From: Hyperoodon ampullatus
Taxonomy: Eukaryota > Chordata > Mammalia > Artiodactyla > Ziphiidae
NCBI GenBank assembly: GCA_949752795.1
Contig: OX457072.1
Location: 248,001 to 312,000 of the forward strand
Length of the DNA: 64,000 bases
Direction of reading: 5' to 3'
The notes beneath the pieces were generated by a model. It was not told where the DNA came from. It saw only the letters and a list, made by a program, of their open reading frames with translations, and ran no database searches. Within the stretch, counting starts at the first letter, position 1; every line of letters begins with the position of its first letter. Below, one piece after another: positions 11,759-21,240 of the stretch. Position numbers and translations under genes: made by a program.

Positions 11759-12137
11759 GGGCTATGATATTTTTTTGTTTCTTTTTTTAAAATTTATTTT
11801 ATTTTTTTGGCTGTGTTGGGTCTTCGTTGCTGCATGCGGGCTTTTCTCTGGTTGTGGTGGGGGGGGCTGCTCTTCGTTGCCATGCGCAGGCTTCTCATTG
11901 TGGTGGCTTCTCTTGTTGCGGAGCACGCGCTCTAGGCGTGCAGGCTTCAGTAGTTGTGGTACATGGGCTCAGTAGTTGTGGCTCGTGGGCTCTAGAGTGT
12001 AGGCTCAATAGTTGCGGTGCATGGGCTTAGTTGCTCTGCAGCATGTGGTATCTTCCCGGGCCAGGGCTCGAATCCGTGTCCCCTGCATTGGCAGGTGGAT
12101 TCTTAACCACTGCGCCACCAGGGAAGCCCGGGCTATG
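11759..12137 (-). mobile_element. Long CHR-type SINE with TSD
   Basis: Antisense copy: T-rich tail, then the long body built of 'CAGTAGTTGTGG' and 'GGGCTCTAG' units, then the reversed head ending near 12,129. The short TSD GGGCTATG is at 11,759-11,766 and 12,130-12,137. An internal G-run (GGTGGGGGGGG) at about 11,858-11,868 is a local expansion. Confidence 0.92.
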
Positions 12138-12562
12138 GGTATTCATTGTTACCTTCTCCATTATGAGATGGAGCCATCCCAGGGAATCTGCAACCAACTG
12201 TATTTCAGTGACAGTATTTTTCTAAATTTACTGTTTGGAATCTTATCTTGCTATCTTGCATGTATATTACATAGACCAAGGATGTGATCTAGATAGATAA
12301 CATGGTAGCAGTACCACCGCCAAGCACTGTGCATTTTAGAGCTGATGTGAACTACAAGCATCCTTATAAATGCAGATTTACACATGTCAAGGAATTGACC
12401 TGGCTCTTACTAAATGAGCATTTTATTATATTGTATCCAATTCAGTTGGAACTCATCGTACTGAGAATTTCACCTCACTCTTTCCCTGTCCTCTTTGATG
12501 GCATAGGCGTCATTCACAAGCATTTCAGTAAAACAAGATATAATTTGTAGAGAGGTACCTGA
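12138..12562. other. Gene-free interval with an 82-codon frame
   Basis: No repeat is recognised. The plus-strand frame at 12,302-12,550 begins at a Met and has no domain or signal peptide that I recognise. No flanking splice signals make it convincing, so I treat it as non-coding. Confidence 0.4.
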
Positions 12563-15273
12563 GAACTTCTTTTTTTTTTTTAAATTAAGACATAATTAAC
12601 ATGCCATACAACTCACCATCTTAAAGTATACAGCAGTTTCTTAATATGTTCACAGAGTTGCGTGACCGTCACCACAATCAATTTTGGAAAAATTTCATCA
12701 AGCTAAAAGGAAATCTCATACCCATTGGCACTCACTTTTCATTTCCCCTAAGTCTCTAGTGCTAGACAACCATTCATTTACTTTCTGTCTCTATGGATTT
12801 GCCTTACTGGAAATTGCATATAAATGTAATTATTCAATATATGGTCTTTTGTAAATGGCTTCCTTCACTTAGCATGGTAGCAGGGTTCATCCTTGCAGCA
12901 TATATCAATACTTCATTGCTTTTTATGGCCAAATAATATTTCATCATATGGATATACCACATTTTGTTTATCCATTCATCTGTTGATGGACATTTGGGTG
13001 TTTATTTTTTGAGTATTATGAATAATGCTACTGTGAATATTTGTGTACACGTGTTTATGTGGACATGTTTTCATTTCTCTTGAGTCTGTACCTAGCAGTA
13101 GAATTGCTGAGTCATATAGTAGTTTTATGCTTAAAATTCTGAGGGTCCGCCAAACTATTTTTCATGTGGGCTGCAGCATTTGACTTCTTACCAGCAGGGT
13201 GTGAGTGTGCCAGCTTCTCCACCGCCTCACCAGCACCTGCTGCTGTCTTTTGATAAAAGGCATACTACTAAATAGCAAACAGTATTTTGTTGTGGTTTTG
13301 ATTTGAATTTCCCCAGCGACTAATGATTTTGAGTATCTTTCCATGTGTGTCTTTGTCATTTATGTATCTTCCTTGGAGAAATGACTATTCATAATGTCCT
13401 TTGCGTATGTTTTAGTTGGGTCATTTATCTTTTTATTAGTGAGTTGGGAGAGTTCTCTATATACTCTGTAGTCATGTCTCTTATTAGAGAGATGTTTTAC
13501 ATATATTTTCTCCCATTTTGTGTGTGGTCTTTTCACTTTATGGTGTTCTTTGAGGCAAAAATGTTTTAAATTTTGATCACATCCAATTTTTTATTCTTTT
13601 GTCACTTGTGCTTTTGGTGTCATATCTAATAGCCATTGCCCAGTTCAAGGCTATGAAGATTTACTCCTATGTTTTCTTCTCAGAGTTTTTATAGTTTTGG
13701 CTCTTACATTTAGGTCTGTGATCTATTTTGAGTTAACTTTTGTGTATGGATGGTGAAAGAGGCTCATATTCATTCTTTGGCCTGTGGCTATCCAGATGTC
13801 CCACCCCAGTTGTTGACGTTTATTTTTTCCCACTGAATTTTCTTGGTACCCTTGTTGAACATCAGTTGACCATAAATATGGATCATTTCTTTTCCATTGA
13901 TTTATGTGTCCTTTCTTATGCCACTATTGATCTATATGTCTGTCTTTATTCCAGTACCACCCTGTCTTGATTACTATAGTGTAGCTTTGTAGTAAGTTTT
14001 GAAGTCAATGTGTGACCCCTCCAACTTTGTTCTTCATTTCAGTGTTGTCTGACTATTGTAGGTCCCTTGCACTTCCATATGAATTTTAGAATCAACTTGT
14101 CAATTTCTACCAAAAGGCTGGATGGGTTTTTGATGAGATTATGTTGAATCTTTAGAGCAATTTGGAGAGCATTGCTATCTTAACAATATTGTCTTCCAAT
14201 TTATGAATATGAACTGTCTTTCCATTTACTTAAAAATTCTTTAATTTCCCTCAACAGTCTTTTACAGTTTTCCAGGTATAAATTTTGCACTTTCTTTAAT
14301 TTATCCCTAAATATTTTAATTTTTAATGCTATTGTAAAGGAAACTTGTTTTTCATTTCATTTTCACATTGTACATTAGTATTGTGCACAAGTATAATTTT
14401 TTTTGTTGACCTTGTATCCTGCAAGCTTGCTGAACTCATTTATTACTCTTAATAGTTTTGTAGAGGAGTCCTTAGAATATACAAGATTATGTCATCTTCA
14501 AATAGAGAGTTTTACTTCTTTCTTTCCAATCAGGATGTATTTTTTTTTTTTTTCTTTCCCCACTTTCCTTGACTAGAGCCTCTATTATAGAGTTGAATAG
14601 AAGTGTCAAGAGCAGACATCTTTGTCCTTTTCTGGCTCTTAGGGTGAAACTCTTCATCATTCAATATGATGTAAGTCATAGGGGTTTTTTCTGTTGTTTT
14701 TTTTTTTTTTTTTGTGGTACGCGGGCCTCTCACTGCTGTGGCCTCTCCCGTTGCGGAGCACAGGCTCCGGACGCGCAGGCCCAGCAGCCATGGCCCACGG
14801 GCGCAGCCGCTCCGCGGCATGTGGGATCCTCCCGGACCGGGGCACGAACCCGCATCCCCTGCATCGGCAGGCGGACTCTCAACCACTGCGCCACCAGGGA
14901 AGCCCCAGTCATAGGGTTTTTATACCCTCTGTTTATCAGATTGAGGAAGTTTTCCTATTCCGAGTTTAATGAGTGTTTTTATTGTGAAAATGTGTTGGAT
15001 TTTGTCAAATGACTTTTCTCTGTCTTTTGAGATGATTGTATGGTTTTTGTCTTTTATTATTTTGATATGGTTGTTTTACATTAATTGATTTTCAGATGTT
15101 AAACCAACCTAGCATTCCTGAGGTTAAGCCTACTTACTTATGGTATATAATTCTTTTACTATATTGCTGGGTTCAGTTTGCTCATATTTTGCTGAGCAGC
15201 TTTGCATCTATATTCATAGGTGATATTGGTCTCTAGTTTTCTCTTCTTGAAATGTGTTTAATTTTGGTAGGAG
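12563..15273 (-). mobile_element. Old L1 (antisense), 3' UTR into ORF2, first part
   Basis: The minus strand reads an L1M-type element. From low to high coordinates it shows the T-rich tail, the 3' UTR (ATACAGCAGTTTCTTAATATG region), the C-terminal ORF2 (CCATTCATCTGTTGATGGACA region) and the polymerase domain. A SINE interrupts it at 14,691-14,906. It breaks off at about 15,273 and appears to continue at about 16,441. Stops and indels throughout make it inactive. Confidence 0.85.
14674..14920 (-). mobile_element. CHR-type SINE (short subtype) nested in L1
   Basis: T-rich tail from about 14,695, antisense body and reversed head ending at 14,906. The TSD AGTCATAGGG(G)TTTT is at 14,674-14,688 and 14,907-14,920, with one G length difference. 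The 147-codon plus-strand frame at 14,569-15,012 is a read-through of SINE and L1 antisense sequence. Confidence 0.96.
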
Positions 15274-15967
15274 GTTACTCATGGCTTAGGAAACCCCCAT
15301 GCCAGGCCCCCAGGCTCTGGGGGTAGGGGGAAGCAGATACCACCCCAGCCACCACCTGGAATGCCTCATCCTAGACCTCCGGTGGTCATGTTCCTCCCCT
15401 CCCAGGGCCTCCATTTGGTTCTCCCTTGGGTTACCCACATCCGTTGCCTCCACATAGTATTCGTAGATCTCTGCCACTGATGCCGCCTCATAGATACTCT
15501 GGTCTTCCACGACCCCCACCCTATAGCTACCAGTGGCGGCCCTCCCTCTACCCAGACCCACTCCCTAGCCTCCACTTCCCCCTCATGGCCCTCTTCCAGG
15601 TCCTCTCCCTCAATAATGTCTCATTCTGTTTCCCCCTGTTATATCCTCCCAATATTTTTTTCAATTCTATGGACCAATGAATGAATAAGCATTTAAATGA
15701 CACTAGAGAAAATAATTTATGTTGTTGATTTATTGCTGCTGTTCTTACAAAAGGGGAAGGATTGTAATCTAGCCTTTAGAGACAAAGAATAGCCTTAAAT
15801 TTCCAAAAAGTGGAACATGAAAGCGGAAAAATATCATGAGGATCATTCACCTATAAAATTAAACATTTGGGATAAATTATGCCATCATTCAGGTACAGGT
15901 TGAGGAAAATCAATGGAAATCCTAATGATTTCTTTTTACCTGGAATAAATGTGAACTAAAAAAAAAA
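15274..15967 (+). pseudogene. Candidate frame-shifted retrocopy encoding a proline-rich protein
   Basis: This block interrupts the L1. Three frames in turn are strongly proline-rich, which fits one coding sequence broken by indels. They are 15,288-15,390 (segment [16 protein letters not shown]), 15,395-15,560 (segments [16 protein letters not shown] and [14 protein letters not shown]), and a short third frame ending at a stop near 15,615. About 330 bp of AT-rich sequence follows, with AATAAA at 15,944-15,949 and a ten-A run at 15,958-15,967, as expected of a 3' UTR and poly(A) tail. The amino end has no clear start or signal peptide. I cannot name the parent gene. Small proline-rich secreted proteins are one possibility, not tested. 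No clear TSD is seen. Confidence 0.42.
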
Positions 15968-16440
15968 GTTTTAATAAATATGGAGTGCCTACTGATTATC
16001 AAATATAAGTATGTAAATATAAGTATGTAGCTTCACAACATTTGAATCCAAAATGGCAAACAAATTTGACATAGAACAAATCAAAAAGTGAAAATATAGA
16101 AGTCATAGTCCGGGAAACCTCATGCTAAACAAAATTATAAAATGATGGTTATTAAGAACTAAGGTAATATTTCAGAATTTACTATATGCTGGGCAGTATT
16201 CTAATTCCCTTTAAGGCATTTCATTTATTCAAGAATTCTATGAAGTAAGTATCTAAATTTAACTATTTTACAGGAGAGTAAATGTGGCAAGTAGATTTTA
16301 AATTTCTAATCTTAGTTCATTCAAGGAAAGATGAAATTTTGAAGCAAAATAGTGGATTAGGTTTTCTCACGTTTAGGGAGGTGGTTTTTGCTCTGACGAA
16401 TGATGAGTCTAGATTTCTGTAGGGTCACATTTAGGTGGCA
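15968..16440. other. Unexplained segment between the two L1 halves, with a MIR-like piece
   Basis: AT-rich DNA follows the A-run and separates it from the point where L1 sequence resumes. A MIR-like fragment on the minus strand spans about 16,180-16,300 (CTATATGCTGGGCAGTATTC and TATTTTACAGGAGAG). A MIR here cannot be part of L1, so this piece is either inserted host DNA or part of the retrocopied transcript. Confidence 0.5.
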
Positions 16441-17385
16441 GTTGTAAAGTAGATTCAGTTGTAAAGTATTCCCTAATCACTTACTTTCTGGCAGCATTTG
16501 TAAAGGGTTGGTATTAACATTTGGTAGAATTTACCAGTGAATCCATCTGGGCCTGGGCTTTTGTTCGTAGGAAGTTTTAAAATTACTGACTCAATCTCCT
16601 TATTTGTTATAGCTGTTCAAATTTTGTTTCTATCTGTAAGTTTTGGTAGTTTGTGTCTTTCTGGGAATTTGTTCATATTATTTCATTTGTCTAATTTATT
16701 GTTATAATTGTTCATACTATTCCCTTAGTGTATTCTGTATAATCCCTTTGCTTTCTGTAAAGTTGGTAGTGATTTCCCTGTTTCATTCCTGTTTTTTGCC
16801 ATTTGAGTCTTCTCTCATTTTTTCATGGTCAGTCTACCTAACGGTTTGTCAATTTGGTCAGTCTTTCCAAGGAACCATCTTTGGGTTTTGTCAATTTAGT
16901 TTATTGTTTTTCCATTCCCTGTTTCACTTATTTGTGCCTAATCCTTGCCATTTTCTTCCTTCTGATTGTTTTGGGTTTAGTTTGCTTTTATTTTTGTTTT
17001 TTTAATGTGGAAGGTGGGGTTGATTTGTATTCTTGTTAATACAGTTATTCACAAGTAGAAATACTCCTCTGAACTGCTTTACTTACGTTTCATAAGTCTT
17101 GCTATGTTGTGCTTTCCATTTCATACCTTTCAAAATATTTTCAAATTTCCCTTGTGATTTCTTCATTGAACTGTTGGTTATTTAGGATTGTGTCATGGAA
17201 AATTCACAAATATGTGGAAATTAAACATGTCTTTGTACTATTGATTTCTAATTTTATTTCATTGTGGTCAAAGAAGTTATTTTGTATGATTTTGATCTTT
17301 TTAAGTTTACTGACCACATGGTTTGTCCTGGAGAATGTCTGTGTACACTTGTAAAGAATACATATTCTGTTGTGAAAGCTTTTTA
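16441..17385 (-). mobile_element. Old L1 (antisense) ORF2, continuation
   Basis: The sequence resumes at AAAGTATTCCCTAATCAC and continues through typical antisense ORF2 text (CAGTGAATCCATCTGGGCCT, GGTCAGTCTACCTAACGG, CATTGTGGTCAAAGAAG). It ends near AAGAATACATATTCTGTTGT. It is collinear with the part ending at 15,273, so the two were probably one insertion. Confidence 0.83.
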
Positions 17386-18485
17386 TAATTTTTTCATTTA
17401 GCATAATTAGAGATTTTAATGGCTTAATCTTTCGGTAAGGCTTACTAGGATCATTAGTTCTGCAAGTGTAAAGGCTTGCAGTGTAAATAGTGTAAGTAGA
17501 CACTGTATGTAAGTACAGTTTTTCCTGGGGTTTTGGAGTATCTTTCTTACAGTCAATCTGGTCAACAGACACCTGTTGTTCAGGCATCGTTCCGTGTCCT
17601 AGCTATTGTAAATAGTGCTGCAGTGAACCAGGCTAGCAAAGAAACTGCATAAGGCATAGTCCTCATTTGAAGAGCCTGTTCATTATGTTAACTTAACAAA
17701 GCGAACTGTGGTAATTACATACAGCACTTCCTTGCTGAAAGAAGGCATACATTTGTACAGCACAATGATTTAGAGGTACCCAAAGGAGAGTGAGTAAGCA
17801 AGGTGGGTACTGTTTTCTTTTCTGAATTGACTGTAATGTCAAGAATTAACTGTGACTTTCAAGGTTGAAAGAATAAGGACAGATGTTATGTGTTTACTCA
17901 TCAAGGCTTGAGGAAGGATTGCTCGCTCTCTCTGACAATTACAGGCCAAAGGGAGGCGTATTGTTGGCCAGCTGATCTAACAGACCTTCTGTGTCATTCC
18001 ACTAGTGAGGAACCAGCATAGTCATTGTCATACGTTCCATCTTGAATAGTTGGGGTCAGCAGTTTTTTTATCAAAGCAACCTGGATTAAATGCACTCATC
18101 TATGATTAACACATTGTAATATTCAAATTGTAATTTATAAAGGCAAACCAGAACATTATTGAAAGCTAGCTTTTTTTAAAGAACAGCAATAATTCAAAAC
18201 AGTGCTTCAGCTGCAATAAATACTTCCAGCGTTTATAAACCTTTCCGTACAGTGTCTAGGAAAATTCTGCATCTTCTGACTAATATAATAAGACCAGATT
18301 CCTTAACTATCACTGGAGGCGCATCCTAAACATTCTTTGCTGTGTTCTGGGCTCTTCCTCTGCTGCCTAAGGGAGAAAGTGTTATGTCGACCAGTGGAGG
18401 CGCGTCTGCCTCACCGACTTCCCGTGTCGTGAGCGCTCATAGCGTGTGGCCTACTCCATTATCTTGGCTGTGAGAGGGACATAAT
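17386..18485. other. Gene-free interval with a small L1 fragment and a CpG cluster
   Basis: A roughly 35-bp L1-like scrap on the minus strand occurs at 17,597-17,630 (CTATTGTAAATAGTGCTGCA). The remainder is AT-rich except for a small CpG-rich patch at 18,386-18,445. No exon is supported. Confidence 0.5.
18386..18445. promoter_or_regulatory. Small CpG cluster
   Basis: Eight CpG dinucleotides fall within about 56 bp (TCGA, GCGCGT, CCGA, CCCGTG, GTCGTG, GCGCTC, GCGTG) in otherwise CpG-poor DNA and outside any recognised SINE. It is far shorter than a standard CpG island. It may be a methylation-resistant regulatory site or the remains of an unrecognised repeat. Confidence 0.25.
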
Positions 18486-18728
18486 GAGAAGCATATCTTT
18501 TGAAAAAATGTTTGTTTATTTATTTATTTTGGCTGCGTCAGGTCTTAGTTTGCATCACATGGCATCTTTCGCTGTGGTGTGTGGGCTCTCCAGTTGTGAC
18601 ACGCGGGCTTAGTTGCCCCACAGCACGTGGGATCTTAGTTCCCCGACCTCGAACCGGCGTCCCCTGCATTGCAAGACAGATTCTTAACCACCGGACCACC
18701 AGGGAAGTCCCGAGAAGAATATCTTTTG
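18486..18728 (-). mobile_element. CHR-1-like SINE with 17-bp TSD
   Basis: T-rich (TTTA)n tail, the GGCTGCGTCAGGTCTTAG segment, the CCCCGACCTCGAACC tRNA-like part, and a reversed head ending in GGGAAGTCCC at 18,710. The TSD GAGAAG[C/A]ATATCTTTTG, with one mismatch, is at 18,486-18,502 and 18,712-18,728. Confidence 0.95.
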
Positions 18729-19885
18729 TAGCTGTACTTGTATAATTGCCGTGCCCTTACCTAGCTGGTTCATTCAAGTCCCAAATTCAGTGTCTCTTTA
18801 TTTAGCATTTTGATAGATTCCAGAATAAATAATTTCTCAGCGTGAACCTCATTTAGTGTATTAAAGAAAACACTTGTATTGACCACTAGTAGATTTTTAA
18901 TTATCATTTAGAAGAGAAGACTTCCATTTTCCTTTAGTAACTTCCAGTATCAGAAATTCCGGCTATTTCATAAGACAAACAACCAAACAAGCATTTATGT
19001 GGAGCAGTGAGCACCTTGAAGCTATCTATCCAGGAGATAATCAATAAATGCCTGTTGTCTGATAGAAAATCATTTTCATAAGACTAAGTACAAGAGATTT
19101 GAAGAGCACATAGCACATCGTTTGTTGGATGCAGGTATTTGGTGACCCACAACGTTGATATGTAACTAAGGGTGGGAGCTCTTAGAAAGTTTGTGACTAT
19201 TATATTTCTGGAAAATGGATTTATATCATTCGTACGATAAGGTATATGTTTGCTCTAGAGCTGACTGAGAAAATGTCTTACAGTTTTAGGATTGCCTGTG
19301 AAACACTGTGCCACCCTGGGCCTGTTCTCACTCCTGGTGAGGAAAAGCCTGTGGAGGCTCTAGAACCACTTCAGCTTCCTTGCTGGCCGTCCGAACATAC
19401 TTGGAGAGCAAACAAGCCACTGTTGGCTTCCCCATCCCGCGACTAGAAGAAATATACATGTTACCCCAGAGGTGTATTTATGTGGCTTTTATCACCAGTT
19501 CTTTCCAGCCTGTCAATGGCTGGTTTGACAGAGCTTGGTAAGAAAATAGTACTAATTAGCCAAGAAAACATACAGTGTTCTATGACGGTAGGCATTGCCC
19601 CAACTTTAGCCAACTGTGTGTGGTGCCTACCCAGGAGACTGAGAAAATGTAGCTGGGTCAATGAAAAATTAAAACCTTTTTTGGAAAAAGGAATTAAACC
19701 ATTTGCACTAATAGTGGAGAATTCAGAAAACAGAGGACATTATATAACACTGTTTCAAAAGCACGGACCTGCCATGACCTAAGTGAAAAAGAAGGTCTAG
19801 TGACATAACTAGAATTATGGCCCGGGTTTCCCAGCTGAGAATATTAGCATTTACTCTCTCTGAACCTACAGCTCTTGGTGAATTC
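18729..19885. other. Gene-free interval; possible extension of the ERV remnant
   Basis: I recognise no gene. Plus-strand frames at 19,246-19,446 and 19,480-19,782 (100 codons) have no identifiable domain. The 19.2-19.9 kb part lies directly 3' of the antisense ERV pol remnant and could be its decayed 3' region or LTR, but I see no clear LTR ends. Confidence 0.4.
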
Positions 19886-19975
19886 CTTTTTTTTTGGCCA
19901 CACTGTGCAGCATGCGGGGTCTTACTTCCCCAACCAGGGATCGAACCCATGCCCCCTGCAGTGGAAGCGCAGTGG
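19886..19975 (-). mobile_element. CHR-1-like SINE fragment
   Basis: The T-run, GGCCACACTGTGCAGCATG and CCCCAACCAGGGATCGAACC segments are the 3' half of a SINE in antisense. The head (ACCACCAGGGAAGTCC in this orientation) is missing, so the copy is 5'-truncated. Confidence 0.85.
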
Positions 19976-20474
19976 AATCTATAATTCTGTAACTTGGAGT
20001 GAATTGCATGGCTGATAGGCTAATATCACCAACACACCCTATCTAAAATACAGGAAAGGCAGAAGGAATATGATTTAACATGCATAAGTATATAATGACA
20101 CCCTGAGGAAAGAAGTTTGCATAGGTATTGAGTTCTCACTTCCACAGTGGTTATGACGCACTCCACGGTCCATTTGCCCTGACAGCCAAAGTCTGGTACC
20201 TGGTGTGTTGAATATACTGCAGAGGTGCTGGCACAGCATGGCAGTCGAGGAGGGCAAAACCAGTGCTGGCTGAATGCATTGTTGTTACTCTTTCCTGACA
20301 GAAAGTGTTCCATGTAGTCACCATGCTGCTGCCCTGTGGCAGGTGATCCCTCAGGGTTGTTGTTGGACTTGGCAAGCTGGACTCTGACAGGTCAGTAGTG
20401 GTGTTGTAGCCTTTGCCACCACGATCCTGCCTGTGACCCACCAAACAAGCTCTGGATCTGGCTCTGTAAAGAAT

Positions 20475-20662
20475 CAGACAAGCATTTTTTTTTTAGTCTT
20501 TATTGAATTGGTTACAGTATTGCTTCTGTTTTATGTTTTCGGTTTTTTGGCTGCAAGGCATGTGGGATCTCAGCTCCCCGACCAGGATCGAACTGCACCT
20601 CCTGCCTTGGAAAGCGAAGTCTTAAGCACTAGACCACCAGGGAAGTCCCCAGACAAGTATTT
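20475..20662 (-). mobile_element. CHR-1-like SINE nested in the ERV remnant
   Basis: T-rich tail from 20,488, the CCCCGACCAGGATCGAAC region and the reversed head ending at 20,649. The TSD CAGACAAG[C/T]ATTT, with one mismatch, is at 20,475-20,487 and 20,650-20,662. Confidence 0.94.
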
Positions 20663-20764
20663 ATAGGTGATTTATCATGTTTTCCTGGTTTTTGAGAGTC
20701 TCCTCTTTTCCAGGAAGCATTCAGCTGGGACACAGATATTCTCTGTCATTCTTTGTCCTCCTAC

Positions 20765-21240
20765 CGTCTCTCTCTCTCTCTTTTTTTTTTTAATAAAACG
20801 TACGAATCTCTTTTATTTTAATTTTAATTTAATTTTATTTTTTATTATTTTTGACTGTATTGGGTCTTCATTGCTATGCACGGGCTTTCTTTAGTTGTGG
20901 AGAGTGGAGGCTACTCTTTGTGGCGGTATGCAGGCTTCTCATTGCAGTGGCTTCTCTTGTGACGCAGCACAGGCTCTAGGCGCGTGGGCTTCAGTAATTG
21001 TGACACGTGGGCCCTAGAGTGCGTGGTCTTCAGTAGTTGTGGCGTGTGGGCCAGTAGTTGTGGCGCATGGGCTCAGTAGTTGTGGCTCACGGGCTCTAGA
21101 GCGCAGGCTCAGTAGTTGTGGCGCATGGGCTTAGTTGCTCCGCAACATGTGGGACCTTCCCAGACCAGGGATCGAACCTGTGTCCCCTGCATTGGCAGGC
21201 GCATTCTCAACCACTGTGCCACCAGGGAAGTCCCCCGACG
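20765..21240 (-). mobile_element. Long CHR-type SINE with expanded internal units, nested in the ERV remnant
   Basis: T-rich tail from about 20,782, then a body of roughly 430 bp that ends in GCCACCAGGGAAGTCCC near 21,233. It is longer than the other long copies because the 'CAGTAGTTGTGGCGC'-type unit recurs about five times between 21,030 and 21,130. The flanks share a short imperfect repeat (CCGTCTCT and CGGTCTCT). Confidence 0.9.

Noticed and set aside
14569..15012. 147-codon plus-strand frame
   Set aside because: It runs from L1 antisense sequence through a nested SINE and back. It has no start context or domain of its own.
19480..19782. 100-codon plus-strand frame
   Set aside because: It shows no recognisable family. 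It lies next to the ERV remnant and may be antisense to decayed viral sequence, so I did not call it a gene.
20895..21130. Regularly spaced repeats that could suggest an array
   Set aside because: The units are the tandem body of a SINE, not direct repeats with unique spacers. CRISPR arrays are not expected in a mammalian genome.
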